Assembly: GCA_900770665.1 (NCBI GenBank)
Contig: CAAGKZ010000013.1
Span: 1 to 64,000, forward strand
Direction: 5' to 3'
Origin: Bacteroidaceae bacterium
GTDB lineage: Bacteria > Bacteroidota > Bacteroidia > Bacteroidales > Bacteroidaceae
Length of the DNA: 64,000 nt
Both the position numbers and the translations under genes were made by a program. The notes under the pieces were generated by a model, which saw nothing but the letters and a program-made list of their open reading frames with translations, was not told the origin of the DNA and did no database searches. Shown one piece after another: positions 11,746-21,322 of the stretch (position 1 is the first letter of the stretch; every line of letters starts with the position of its first letter).

Positions 11746-12557
11746 ATACCCTTTATCATAAAATATCCTCCAACAATTATCAGCGGAATACTCAACCACT
11801 GTCCCATAATCAAGGTCATTCCATCTTCAAACGCAACCTGGTTTTCCTTGATGAACTCTACAAAGAAACGGAATGTAAAGATGGTAAACAGGCAGTAGCC
11901 CATGAACAATCCTGTACCGATTTTTGCATTGTATTTCTTATACAGCAACAGTCCGAAGAGGAATATTACCAGATAGGCAAGAGCCTCATACAATTGGGCA
12001 GGGTGGTGGGGAACAGTCTCTCCCGCCTGCACAAAGACAACCCCCCAAGGAAGGTCGGTCTCGGTACCTATGATTTCACTATTCATAAAGTTACCGATGC
12101 GCACCATAGCCGAAAAGAAAGGTGCTGCAACTGCAATGTTATCGAGTGTCCACACCATTGTGAGCTTTGTCTTTCTTGTGTAAAGAATCAAGGCTATGAT
12201 GACACCAATCACTCCTCCATGGCTTGCCAATCCCTCGTAACCGCTGAACACCCATCCATCGGCAGTGTTCTTGATTGGCAACAACATCTCAATGGGGTGC
12301 GAAAGATAGTAATCGGGCTGATAGAAGAGACAATGTCCCAGACGTGCACCTACCAATATACCAATGAAACAATACATGAACAGCGGATCAAAAAGCTCAT
12401 CGCTGATACCGCCTTTCTTGTATAATTTCTTTACTATAAGATAAGCACCAAGCAAGCCTATAACCCAACAGAGTGAGTAATATCTTACCCCGAAGCCGAA
12501 TATTGAGAACGGGCTCAAATCGGGGTCCCAGACAATTGCACAATCAATAAGACCCAT
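11730..12557 (-). CDS. lgt: Prolipoprotein diacylglyceryl transferase
   Basis: A 275-residue inner-membrane enzyme that moves diacylglycerol from phosphatidylglycerol to the lipobox Cys of prolipoproteins. The Lgt signature is visible in RIGNFMNSEIIG, and about seven hydrophobic segments span the protein. It is relevant to the many lipoproteins at the right end of this window. It starts 4 nt after the ychF stop, so ychF-lgt is one transcript. Its last codons (KKSA, stop) fall inside the terminator hairpin shared with katA. Confidence 0.95.
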   Translation of the reverse strand: MGLIDCAIVWDPDLSPFSIFGFGVRYYSLCWVIGLLGAYLIVKKLYKKGGISDELFDPLFMYCFIGILVGARLGHCLFYQPDYYLSHPIEMLLPIKNTADGWVFSGYEGLASHGGVIGVIIALILYTRKTKLTMVWTLDNIAVAAPFFSAMVRIGNFMNSEIIGTETDLPWGVVFVQAGETVPHHPAQLYEALAYLVIFLFGLLLYKKYNAKIGTGLFMGYCLFTIFTFRFFVEFIKENQVAFEDGMTLIMGQWLSIPLIIVGGYFMIKGIKKSA

Positions 12558-12561
12558 AGTT

Positions 12562-13665
12562 TTATACGTTAAAACGGAAGTGCATTATATCACCGTCCTG
12601 AACTACATACTCTTTACCCTCGACACTCATCTTGCCGGCCTCCTTTACTGCAGCCTCGGAACCATAGCTGATATAATCGTCATACTTGATTACTTCGGCA
12701 CGGATGAAGCCCTTCTCAAAGTCGGTGTGGATTACACCGGCACACTGTGGAGCCTTCCATCCCTTACGGAATGTCCATGCTTTTACCTCCATCGGACCTG
12801 CTGTGATGTATGTCTGCAGATTCAAAAGTTGGTAGATAGCCTTAATTAGACGGTCACAACCGGACTCTTTCAAGCCCATATCCTCAAGGAACATCTGCTT
12901 CTCCTCATAGCTTTCGAGCTCGGCAATATCAGCCTCTGTCTGAGCCGAAATGATAAGCAGCTCGGCATGCTCGTCCTTGATTGCCTCGCGCACAGCATCG
13001 ACATACTTATTTCCATTGGCAGCCGATGTATCATCAACATTACAAACATAAAGCACAGGCTTTGATGTAAGCAAGAAAAGGTTCTTTGCAATAAGTTGCT
13101 CATCCTCGGTATCAAAAACCACTGTACGGGCCGATTTTCCGGCTTCAAGAGCCTCTTTGAACCTCATGAGTACGTCATACTCAAGCTTGGCCTGCTTGTC
13201 ACCGCCTACGCGTGCCTGTTTCTCGACACGTTTGATTTTGTTCTCAACGGTATCAAGATCCTTGAACTGGAGCTCAAGGTCAATGATTTCCTTGTCGCGG
13301 ACAGGGTTTACAGAGCCGTCGACATGCACGATATTCTCGTTGTCGAAGCAACGGAGAACGTGTATGATGGCATCGGTCTCACGTATGTTACCGAGGAACT
13401 GGTTACCGAGTCCCTCACCCTTGCTTGCACCCTTTACAAGACCTGCGATATCCACGATATCACAAGTTGCTGGGACAATACGGTCGGGGTGTACAAGTTC
13501 AGCCAATTTATTTAATCGTTCATCGGGAACTGTAATCTGTCCCAACTGGGCATCGATTGTACAGAATGGGAAATTCGCTGCCTGCGCCTTTGCGCTTGAA
13601 AGACAGTTGAAAAGTGTAGATTTACCAACGTTGGGCAAGCCAACAATACCTGCTTTTAAAGCCAT
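12562..13665 (-). CDS. ychF: Redox-regulated ATPase YchF (Obg-like, TRAFAC class)
   Basis: A 367-residue cytoplasmic P-loop NTPase associated with ribosomes and oxidative-stress responses in other bacteria. The G1 loop is GLPNVGKST at the very N-terminus and G3 is DIAGLVKGASKGEGLG. The G4 position reads CNVDD, not NKxD, in line with the relaxed nucleotide specificity of this family. A coiled-coil middle region and a C-terminal TGS domain (MEVKAWTFRKGWKAPQCAG onward) are complete. It has its own promoter downstream of polA and is followed by lgt. Confidence 0.96.
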   Translation of the reverse strand: MALKAGIVGLPNVGKSTLFNCLSSAKAQAANFPFCTIDAQLGQITVPDERLNKLAELVHPDRIVPATCDIVDIAGLVKGASKGEGLGNQFLGNIRETDAIIHVLRCFDNENIVHVDGSVNPVRDKEIIDLELQFKDLDTVENKIKRVEKQARVGGDKQAKLEYDVLMRFKEALEAGKSARTVVFDTEDEQLIAKNLFLLTSKPVLYVCNVDDTSAANGNKYVDAVREAIKDEHAELLIISAQTEADIAELESYEEKQMFLEDMGLKESGCDRLIKAIYQLLNLQTYITAGPMEVKAWTFRKGWKAPQCAGVIHTDFEKGFIRAEVIKYDDYISYGSEAAVKEAGKMSVEGKEYVVQDGDIMHFRFNV

Positions 13666-13712
13666 ATGAATATAATATTTTTATCGTTTTCTATTTTTCC
13701 AAAAAAGTTCTG

Positions 13713-13743
13713 CAAAGGTAGTCATTTATTTCGGTACTACAAA
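13713..13743 (-). promoter_or_regulatory. Promoter for ychF-lgt
   Basis: On the minus strand: TTTG (13740-13743), a 19-nt spacer, and TACCTTTG (13713-13720). This is a near-ideal Bacteroidetes -33/-7 pair. The -33 box starts 5 nt past the polA stop. Confidence 0.75.
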
Positions 13744-13748
13744 ACGGC

Positions 13749-16577
13749 TTAATGTGCCTCCAACCAGTTTACACCCCAGCCGTGGTCGGCAATCAAAGGT
13801 ACACTCATAGGAAACGCATTCTGCATCTCTTCAACTACTATTGAAAGCATTTTGTCCTTTTCTTCTGGAATAATATTAAAGTTTAGTTCGTCATGTACCT
13901 GAAGTATCATTGTAGAGCGCACACCCTCTTCCTTCATGCGGCGGTATATATTTATCATTGCCACTTTAATGATGTCGGCAGCACTACCCTGTATGGGTGC
14001 ATTGACAGCATTTCGTTCGGCGTATCCACGTACAACTGCATTATGTGAGTTTATGTCGGGCAGGTAGCGTTTGCGATGGAATATGGTCTCTACATATCCG
14101 TTTGCCTTTGCCTCTTGTTTACATTTTTCAATGTACTCCTGCACACCGCTATATGTTGCAAAATAGTTCTCAATCAACTCCTTTGCCTCGCGGCGGTCAA
14201 CGTTCATCCTCTCAGCAAGACCAAATACCGAAATACCGTATATTATACCAAAATTGGCAACTTTTGCTTTACGGCGCTCATCTTTCGTAACCTCTTCAAT
14301 AGGCTTCTTATACACCTTTGCAGCAGTTGCCGCATGGATATCATAGCCGCTACGGAAATCCTCAATCATATTGCTGTCACCGCTGAGGTGTGCCATTATG
14401 CGCAGCTCAATCTGTGAATAGTCGACCGAGAGGAACAGGCAACCGTCATCGGGAACAAATGCCTTGCGCACCTCTTTTCCATCCTCGTCGCGGATAGGTA
14501 TGTTCTGCAAGTTTGGATTGCTTGAACTCAAACGCCCGGTTGCCGTGACAGTCTGGTTATATGATGTATGTATCTTTCCTGTTCTTGGATTCACAAGTTC
14601 GGGCAGGGCATCAATATATGTGCTCAAAAGTTTCTTCAATCCTCGGTATTGCAGAATCTCCTTTACAATAGGGTGGCGATTCTGCAACTGTGCAAGAACC
14701 TCCTCCGATGTAACATACTGCCCGGTCTTTGTCTTTTTGGGTTTGTCGACAATCTTGAGTTTACCGAACAGAATGTCACCCACCTGTTTGGGTGATGCAA
14801 TATTGAACGGTTCGCCGGCGAGCGAGTATATATGCTCTTCAATTTCGGCAAGCCGTTTACCGAAGAGAACGGATGTCTCCTTCAATGCAGCAGTGTCAAT
14901 CCTTGCACCATTACGTTCCATATAAGCAAGCACAGGAACAAGAGGCATTTCAATATTATAGAAAAGATTCTCCACTCCCTCTTTCTTCAGCTCCTGCTGC
15001 AATATATTCTTCAGCTTGAGAGTTACATCGGCATCCTCGCAGGCATAGTCGCACACAAGGGTGGGGGAGATGTCGCGCATATTCTTCTGACCACGCCCCT
15101 TTTCGCCAATAAGTTCCTCAATTCTTATTGTTTCATAATTGAGATAAATTTCGGCAAGGTAGTCCATTCCATGGAACAGTTCGGGCTGCAGGACATAATG
15201 GGCTATCATGGTATCAAAAAGTTTTCCCTTGACCTCTATGCCATAATTAGCTAAAACCGTTATATCATATTTCAAGTTCTGGCCAACCTTTTCAATCTCC
15301 TCATTCTCGAAAATTTCTCTTAACAACTCAAGACGTAAAAGGACTTTTTCTCTTTCGGCCGGCATTGTCACATAAAACGCCTCATTTTCCTTAACAGAGA
15401 AGCTGACACCCACCAATTCGGCATCAAGAGCGACAGTACTGGTGGTTTCTGTATCAAAACACAATGTTTTGCATTTTTTCAACGCAATAGCCAAATTAGC
15501 TATATCTTCTTCTGTTTCAACGAGTTTATACACATGAGACACCTCTTTTAACGTCAAATGGCTCGATTTTTTTTCACCGCCCGTATCTTCGGCCGCAAAA
15601 AAATCAAAGAGAGAGCCTTGAAGCGGGTCATGTTTTGAACTTTTTTTGTTCGATGATGAAACAGCCGGAGCAAGCGATGGTGCTTCGTCAAAAAGTGAAG
15701 GTGCCTGTTGATTTTTAATAACACGCTCCTTCAAGGCGCGCAACTCATAAAAACTGAAAAGACGGGACAACTCCTCTTCGTTGGGTGCTTCTCTTTTCAA
15801 AGAATCAAGATCGAGTTCAACAGGAACATCGGTCTTTATGGTTGCAAGAAATTTACTGAAGAGAATCTGCTCCTTGTTTTCCTCGACTTTTGTTTTAAGT
15901 ACTCCTTTAAGTTCGGCTGTGTTGGCAAGCATATTCTCAATGCTACCGAACTGTGCTATCAATTTCTGTGCTGTCTTTTCACCCACACCCGGACAACCGG
16001 GGATGTTGTCACTTGAGTCACCCATTAGACCAAGAAGGTCGATGACCTGGTCTGTGGTCTCAATACCGAACTTCTCCTTCACCCTCTCGACACCCATAAC
16101 CTCGAACTCCTTGTCACCATATTTGGGACGATATATGAAAGTGGTATCAGATACCAGCTGGCCGTAGTCCTTGTCGGGGGTCATCATATATGTAATAATT
16201 CCCCTTTTCTCCGCTTGTTTTGCAAGTGTTCCAATAACATCGTCGGCTTCGTAACCCGGAACCTCGAACACAGGTATGTTATATGCCTTTATAAACTCCT
16301 TGATTACAGGTACCGACTCCCTGATAACTTCGGGAGTCTCCTCGCGCTGTGCCTTATACTGCTCATAAGCCTCGTGACGGAATGTAGGCCCTTTTGGGTC
16401 AAAGGCTATACCAATATGAGTAGGGTTCTCTTTTTTCAAAACATCCTCAAGTGTGTTTATAAACCCCATGATGGCCGATGTGTTGAAACCTTTTGAATTT
16501 ATTCGTGGGTTCTTTATAAATGCATAGTAAGCGCGGTATATAAGTGCGTACGCATCGAGAAGAAATAACTTTTCCAT
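13749..16577 (-). CDS. polA: DNA polymerase I
   Basis: A 942-residue family A polymerase for Okazaki-fragment maturation and repair synthesis. Domains in order: 5'-3' exonuclease (about 1-290, with GYEADDVIGTLA and MGDSSDNIPG), a variable Lys/Ser-rich linker (about 300-345), 3'-5' exonuclease (from about 350), and polymerase (from about 550). The proofreading residues look intact (D375 and E377 in CFDTETTS). Polymerase motif A is DYSQIELRIMAHLSGD and motif C is VHDELNF near the end. Single gene, divergent from the polyprenyl synthase. Confidence 0.97.
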   Translation of the reverse strand: MEKLFLLDAYALIYRAYYAFIKNPRINSKGFNTSAIMGFINTLEDVLKKENPTHIGIAFDPKGPTFRHEAYEQYKAQREETPEVIRESVPVIKEFIKAYNIPVFEVPGYEADDVIGTLAKQAEKRGIITYMMTPDKDYGQLVSDTTFIYRPKYGDKEFEVMGVERVKEKFGIETTDQVIDLLGLMGDSSDNIPGCPGVGEKTAQKLIAQFGSIENMLANTAELKGVLKTKVEENKEQILFSKFLATIKTDVPVELDLDSLKREAPNEEELSRLFSFYELRALKERVIKNQQAPSLFDEAPSLAPAVSSSNKKSSKHDPLQGSLFDFFAAEDTGGEKKSSHLTLKEVSHVYKLVETEEDIANLAIALKKCKTLCFDTETTSTVALDAELVGVSFSVKENEAFYVTMPAEREKVLLRLELLREIFENEEIEKVGQNLKYDITVLANYGIEVKGKLFDTMIAHYVLQPELFHGMDYLAEIYLNYETIRIEELIGEKGRGQKNMRDISPTLVCDYACEDADVTLKLKNILQQELKKEGVENLFYNIEMPLVPVLAYMERNGARIDTAALKETSVLFGKRLAEIEEHIYSLAGEPFNIASPKQVGDILFGKLKIVDKPKKTKTGQYVTSEEVLAQLQNRHPIVKEILQYRGLKKLLSTYIDALPELVNPRTGKIHTSYNQTVTATGRLSSSNPNLQNIPIRDEDGKEVRKAFVPDDGCLFLSVDYSQIELRIMAHLSGDSNMIEDFRSGYDIHAATAAKVYKKPIEEVTKDERRKAKVANFGIIYGISVFGLAERMNVDRREAKELIENYFATYSGVQEYIEKCKQEAKANGYVETIFHRKRYLPDINSHNAVVRGYAERNAVNAPIQGSAADIIKVAMINIYRRMKEEGVRSTMILQVHDELNFNIIPEEKDKMLSIVVEEMQNAFPMSVPLIADHGWGVNWLEAH

Positions 16578-16615
16578 TTTAATTTTAGATTTACCGATTG
16601 TAAAAATACATATTT

Positions 16616-16649
16616 TTTGCCACTTTAGTTTGCTTTTTTATTACTTTTG
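16616..16649 (+). promoter_or_regulatory. Promoter for polyprenyl synthase gene
   Basis: TTTG (16616-16619), a 22-nt spacer, and TACTTTTG (16642-16649), an exact TAnnTTTG. The predicted transcript starts about 35 nt before the ATG at 16691. Confidence 0.6.
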
Positions 16650-16690
16650 TACTCAAACAATGTTTAAAACATATAGTATATATATCCGAC

Positions 16691-17665
16691 ATGGATTTAC
16701 TATCAACAATAAAAAAACCAATAGAACAGGAAATCATTGATTTCAACGAATATTTCAAGTCGTTGTTAAAAAGTGATGTCATGCTCATGAATGATGCATT
16801 ATCATTCCTTGGAGAATCAACAGGAAAGATGATGCGTCCCATGCTGGTATTGTTGATAGCGAAAAGTATCGGTAATGTAAAAGAGAAAACAAACTCTGCG
16901 GCAGCAGCTGTTGAAATGCTACACACAGCAAGCCTGTTGCATGATGATGTTATAGACGAAAGCGACAAACGCCGTGGACGCCAATCACTCAACGCACGTT
17001 TCACCAACAATGTTGCTGTACTCACAGGAGACTACATGTTCTCAATGGCACTAAACTGTACAGCAAAGACCTGTGACATACGTGTTGTAGATGCTATATC
17101 TGTCATGGGACGCGATTTACCAAATGGCGAAGTGATGCAGGTTGAACTGCAACAGAACGGCACATATAGTGAAGACAATTACTTGAAAGTTATATACTAC
17201 AAGACCGCTTCACTCTTTGTTTGTTGTGCTGCTTGCGCTGTATATACAGCCGGTGGAAACGATGAATACATTGAAAAATTCTGTAACTATGGAAAATATG
17301 CCGGAATTTGTTTTCAGATGAAGGACGACATATTCGACTACTATAACAACGATATCGGAAAGCCTACCGGCAGTGATATGCGTGAAGGAAAAATTACATT
17401 GCCAGCCTTGTATGTACTGCGCACAAGTTCAAACCCTTTACTACAACCAATACGTGAGAAACTTTCAAATGGAATATATCTCGATGAAAAGGAGATAGAA
17501 ACATTGATAGAGATATCGAAAAACGAGGGTGGGGTAGAGTACACAAACAGACAGATAAACCACTACCGCAAACTGGCAATAGAGTCTATCCCAGAAGATA
17601 TAAACGACGAATACCGCAATGCACTTATAGCTTATATCGATTACGTGATTTCAAGAGAAAAATAA
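16691..17665 (+). CDS. Polyprenyl (octaprenyl-type) diphosphate synthase
   Basis: A 324-residue trans-isoprenyl diphosphate synthase that extends allylic diphosphates with isopentenyl diphosphate, likely making the side chain of menaquinone. The first Asp-rich motif is LLHDDVIDESDKRRG and the second is QMKDDIFDYY. The GKMMRPMLVLL segment near the N-terminus binds diphosphate. Chain length cannot be read from sequence alone. Single gene with its own promoter and terminator. Its quinone product would serve the fumarate reductase encoded at 34981-38513. Confidence 0.92.
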   Translation: MDLLSTIKKPIEQEIIDFNEYFKSLLKSDVMLMNDALSFLGESTGKMMRPMLVLLIAKSIGNVKEKTNSAAAAVEMLHTASLLHDDVIDESDKRRGRQSLNARFTNNVAVLTGDYMFSMALNCTAKTCDIRVVDAISVMGRDLPNGEVMQVELQQNGTYSEDNYLKVIYYKTASLFVCCAACAVYTAGGNDEYIEKFCNYGKYAGICFQMKDDIFDYYNNDIGKPTGSDMREGKITLPALYVLRTSSNPLLQPIREKLSNGIYLDEKEIETLIEISKNEGGVEYTNRQINHYRKLAIESIPEDINDEYRNALIAYIDYVISREK

Positions 17666-17680
17666 GATATACACCAAACA

Positions 17681-17717
17681 AAAAATGTCCCGCTTAAACG
17701 GGACATTTTTTATTTGG
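17681..17717. terminator. Bidirectional terminator
   Basis: The stem AAAAATGTCCCG (17681-17692) pairs with CGGGACATTTTT (17699-17710) around CTTAAA. An outer CACCAAA/TTTGGTG pair extends it. It lies between the convergent polyprenyl synthase and deoC genes. Confidence 0.9.
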
Positions 17718-17733
17718 TGCAGTATAATTGAAT

Positions 17734-18669
17734 TTAGAAGAACTTAACCTGCTCACCAACAATTTCGCTTAGACAAAGGTTTGCCAAACGGCTTGTTCCC
17801 AAGCGGAAGAGTTCATTATTCAACCACTCCTCGCCAAGCAACTCCTTGACAATTGTATAATATACAAGGGCATCGTGCACAGTGTTTATACCACCTGCAG
17901 GCTTGAAACCGATTTTGCGACCGGTCTTTTGGTAATACTCCTTGATTGTCTGGCACATCACGTATGTGGCCTCCGGTGTAGCGGCTGGAGACTCCTTACC
18001 GGTAGATGTCTTTATAAAATCGGCACCTGAATAAATCGATAGAATCGATGCTTTTTTGATATTCTCGGCTGTTGCCAGTGCACCTGTTTCAAGAATAACC
18101 TTCAAGTGTCTTTCACCACAAACACTCTTTAGTTCCTGTATCTCATCACACACGCTTTCATAATCACCACTAAGGAACTTACCAACGCTTAATACAATAT
18201 CAATCTCAGTTGCACCATCGTGAACAGCCATTGCAGTCTCGGCCACCTTTATCTCCTGGAATGTCTGCGAAGATGGAAAACCACCCGATACACAAGCAAT
18301 ACCTACATTCTCAACCTGCAATGTATCACTTACAATCTTTGCAAAATTTGGATATACACAAATGGCTGCAACATTCTTCAAATGGGGATACTTGTCGTCG
18401 AATTCATTGACCTTTTCAGTAAAGGCCATCACACTCTCCTCGCTGTCTGTACACTTGAGGGTAGTGAGGTCAATGCAGTTGAAAAGTAATTTCTTTACCT
18501 CCAAAGTATTGTTTTTTTCAACCTTTTCTTCGATAAGTTTCTTTACATTTGCCGCAACCTCCTCATCGCTCATAGACTGAGAATATTCGCTTATAACAAA
18601 ATCATACTTGCTTTCTTCATCGGCATGGTGATGATGCTCACCGCAACCACAATTTACATTTTCACTCAT
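17734..18669 (-). CDS. deoC: Deoxyribose-phosphate aldolase
   Basis: A 311-residue class I aldolase that splits 2-deoxyribose 5-phosphate into glyceraldehyde 3-phosphate and acetaldehyde. The Schiff-base Lys is in GADFIKTSTGK, and GIACVSGGFPSSQT and IGFKPAGGINT are typical TIM-barrel segments. The first ~25 residues are an unusual Cys/His-rich extension (CGCGEHHHH). It is the last gene of the mnmG-apt-uvrC-dtd-mazG-deoC run, 4 nt after the MazG-like gene. Confidence 0.95.
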   Translation of the reverse strand: MSENVNCGCGEHHHHADEESKYDFVISEYSQSMSDEEVAANVKKLIEEKVEKNNTLEVKKLLFNCIDLTTLKCTDSEESVMAFTEKVNEFDDKYPHLKNVAAICVYPNFAKIVSDTLQVENVGIACVSGGFPSSQTFQEIKVAETAMAVHDGATEIDIVLSVGKFLSGDYESVCDEIQELKSVCGERHLKVILETGALATAENIKKASILSIYSGADFIKTSTGKESPAATPEATYVMCQTIKEYYQKTGRKIGFKPAGGINTVHDALVYYTIVKELLGEEWLNNELFRLGTSRLANLCLSEIVGEQVKFF

Positions 18670-18673
18670 ATCA

Positions 18674-18994
18674 CTATAATTTAGGATTATTTATATGTCT
18701 TTTATTATCTCTTTTAGTCTTTTTATCGAAGTTTTTTTCAAGAGCAGCCGTCAGGTCAACACCTGTCTGGTTGGCTATACATATGAGCACCCAAAGAACA
18801 TCAGCAAGTTCATCACCAAGGTCACTCTTATCACCTTCCTTGAATGACTGCTCACCATACTTGCGTGCCATTATACGGGCAACCTCACCAACCTCCTCAG
18901 CAAGAATGGCGGTATTTGTAAGCTCGTTGAAATAACGCACGCCATACTCCATTATCCACGCGTTAACACGCTGCTGTGCCTCTTTTATAGTCAT
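18674..18994 (-). CDS. MazG-like nucleotide pyrophosphohydrolase
   Basis: A 106-residue single-domain member of the MazG/all-alpha NTP pyrophosphatase superfamily. The metal-binding helices are clear: LAEEVGEVARIMAR and then GDELADVLWVLICIAN. It probably hydrolyses (d)NTPs to monophosphates. Substrate preference cannot be told. It sits 2 nt after dtd and 4 nt before deoC, in a run with several nucleic-acid quality-control genes. Confidence 0.9.
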   Translation of the reverse strand: MTIKEAQQRVNAWIMEYGVRYFNELTNTAILAEEVGEVARIMARKYGEQSFKEGDKSDLGDELADVLWVLICIANQTGVDLTAALEKNFDKKTKRDNKRHINNPKL

Positions 18995-18996
18995 AA

Positions 18997-19449
18997 CTAC
19001 TCTCTATTCTTTGAATCTATAAATATAGTCACAGGACCATCATTAAGCAATTTCACCTTCATGTCTGCTCCAAAAACACCACGCCCTATAGGTTTGTTTA
19101 CCGCCAATTCCATTTCGGTACAGAATTCTTCGTACAACGGAACAGAAATATCAGGTTTAGCAGCCTTAATGTATGAGGGACGATTTCCCTTTTTGGTTGA
19201 TGCCATCAAGGTAAACTGACTCACCGCAAGTATATCACCACCGGCTTCTATAACCGAACGGTTCATAACTCCATTTTCATCATCAAAAAGACGTATATTG
19301 GCAATCTTTTTCGTAAGCCACAATATATCTTCACGGTTATCCTGCTCCTCAATACCTACAAAAACCAATAAACCATTGTTTATCAATGATATAACTTTAT
19401 TATCAACAGTTACAGATGCCTCTTTTACCCTTTGTATTAGTACTCTCAT
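18997..19449 (-). CDS. dtd: D-aminoacyl-tRNA deacylase
   Basis: A 150-residue homodimeric enzyme of standard length that removes D-amino acids (and glycine mischarged on tRNA-Ala) from tRNA. Both active-site motifs are present: VSQFTLMAS and the cis-Pro motif NDGPVTIFID near the C-terminus. It is 55 nt after uvrC and 2 nt before the MazG-like gene, and is part of the mnmG-deoC operon. Confidence 0.96.
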   Translation of the reverse strand: MRVLIQRVKEASVTVDNKVISLINNGLLVFVGIEEQDNREDILWLTKKIANIRLFDDENGVMNRSVIEAGGDILAVSQFTLMASTKKGNRPSYIKAAKPDISVPLYEEFCTEMELAVNKPIGRGVFGADMKVKLLNDGPVTIFIDSKNRE

Positions 19450-19504
19450 TGCTGAAATCTGTTATTTTCACTTTCTATTCGCGAATATACACAAAAAAGA
19501 GTTA

Positions 19505-21322
19505 TTATCTAAAGGCATTGAATATTATTTCAGCCTTGGATTTTCCTACTACAGCAGTTATATCCTCTATACGGGCTTCCTTTATACGCTTCACACTCTT
19601 GAAATGGTTCAAAAGCAACTGCTTTGTCTTTTCACCAATACCCTTTATATTGTCAAGTTCAGATGCTGTCTGACGCTTGCTTCTCTTCTCACGATGGAAT
19701 GTTATGGCAAAACGATGTACTTCGTCCTGTATCTGTGAAAGAAGGCGGAACAGCATAGTTCCCTGTTTTAAACCTATTACATTTCCGTTTTCTGTTATAA
19801 CTTCCGATGTCTTGTGCCTGCTATTCTTTACCAAACCCAGTACAGGAATGTCAAGCCCTAATTCACCCTTGACAACACCAATTATAGCATCCATCTGTCC
19901 TTTGCCGCCATCGGCAAAAATGAGACTTGGAAGCTCACCACCTTCTTCTGTTATACGACGGTATCTACGGCCAACAACCTCGCGCATGGAAGCATAATCA
20001 TCGGGACCCTCGACACTCTTTATGTTATATTTCCTGTAATCGTTTTTGCTTGGTTTCAGTTTACGGAAAACAACGCATGCTGCAACAGCATCACTTCCCT
20101 GTATATTTGAATTATCAAAACACTCGATTATTACAGGCAATTTTTCAAGACCGAGAGCCTCTTGAACCTCTTTCATAAGGCGTGTCGTCTTCTGTTCAGG
20201 ATTCAATTTATCATCCTGTTTCATACGGTCGGCCCTATACTGTTTTACATTCAATTTTGACAAGGCAAGCAGTCTTGCTTTTTCACCTTTTTGAGGCACA
20301 GTGACAGTAACCCCCTCAACAGGTAAATCAACAACAAAAGGAAGTATAATCTCTTTGGCATTACTGTTAAAACGCTCTCTCAATTCAACAATACCCATAG
20401 AAATCAATTCTTCATCGCTTTCATCGAGTTTTTTGGAATATTCTATGGTAAAAGCCTGGGTTATACAACCATTTGTAATATGCAGGAAATTTATAAAAGC
20501 ACTCTTTTCATCGCTTTCAATAGAAAAGACATCAAGATTTGTCATTGACGAACTGACGACCTCACTCCTTAATCTGAAGTTCTCTATAAGCTTGTATTTT
20601 TCTTTTATTTCCTGAGCTGCCTCAAAATCCATTTTGGATGCTTTTTCAGCCATTTCAGCGAGTAGATTTTCCTGTAAGACCTTAATATCACCTTTAAGTA
20701 TAGATGTTATTTCGCCAATCATTTTACAATAATCAGCGGATGATATTTTACCTATACATGGAGCCGGACAATTCTTTATCTGATATTCAAGACATGAATT
20801 GAATTTTCCCTGCCTTACAGCCTCGGGAGTTATATTATGATTACATGTGCGAAGAGGATACAACTTCTTTATAAGTTCAAGCAACGCATGTAAAGCACCG
20901 GCATTCGTATATGGGCCAAAGAAACGTCCTTTTCCCTTTTCTATTCTACGTGTCTTGAAGAGTTTTGGAAAATACTCATTTGTTATACATATCGAAGGAT
21001 AAGTCTTGTCATCCTTCAATAAAACATTATAGCGAGGCTTATGCTGCTTTATGAGATTATTCTCAAGAAGCAAAGCATCAGCCTCACTATTTACCACGAC
21101 ATATTTTATGTCGGCAATTTTTACAACAAGAAGTTTTGTCTTTAAACTCTGCTGCTCTTTATTGAAGTAAGAGGATACACGACGTTTCAGGTTCTTAGCC
21201 TTACCTACATAAATGATAACGCCATTATCATCGAGGTATTGATAACAACCGGGTGAATCGGGTAAATTAAGAACTATACCTTTAATATACTCCTCCTTTT
21301 TATCCCTATCCTCTTTTTTCAT
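19505..21322 (-). CDS. uvrC: Excinuclease ABC subunit UvrC
   Basis: A 605-residue nucleotide-excision-repair nuclease that cuts on both sides of a lesion after UvrAB loading. Domains in order: GIY-YIG nuclease (about 15-100, with GCYQYLDDNG and IIYVGKAKNLKRR), a Cys-rich stretch near residue 155-190, the UVR/UvrB-binding helix (about 210-245), the RNase H-like C-terminal nuclease (ECFDNSNIQGSDAVA and SLIFADGGKGQ), and tandem HhH at the end. The start overlaps the apt stop by one base (TAATG), so the two are coupled. Confidence 0.97.
   Translation of the reverse strand: MKKEDRDKKEEYIKGIVLNLPDSPGCYQYLDDNGVIIYVGKAKNLKRRVSSYFNKEQQSLKTKLLVVKIADIKYVVVNSEADALLLENNLIKQHKPRYNVLLKDDKTYPSICITNEYFPKLFKTRRIEKGKGRFFGPYTNAGALHALLELIKKLYPLRTCNHNITPEAVRQGKFNSCLEYQIKNCPAPCIGKISSADYCKMIGEITSILKGDIKVLQENLLAEMAEKASKMDFEAAQEIKEKYKLIENFRLRSEVVSSSMTNLDVFSIESDEKSAFINFLHITNGCITQAFTIEYSKKLDESDEELISMGIVELRERFNSNAKEIILPFVVDLPVEGVTVTVPQKGEKARLLALSKLNVKQYRADRMKQDDKLNPEQKTTRLMKEVQEALGLEKLPVIIECFDNSNIQGSDAVAACVVFRKLKPSKNDYRKYNIKSVEGPDDYASMREVVGRRYRRITEEGGELPSLIFADGGKGQMDAIIGVVKGELGLDIPVLGLVKNSRHKTSEVITENGNVIGLKQGTMLFRLLSQIQDEVHRFAITFHREKRSKRQTASELDNIKGIGEKTKQLLLNHFKSVKRIKEARIEDITAVVGKSKAEIIFNAFR

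Noticed and set aside
11697..12425. A 242-residue plus-strand frame across the katA-lgt junction
   Set aside because: It runs through the terminator and is antisense to lgt, whose signature motif is clear.
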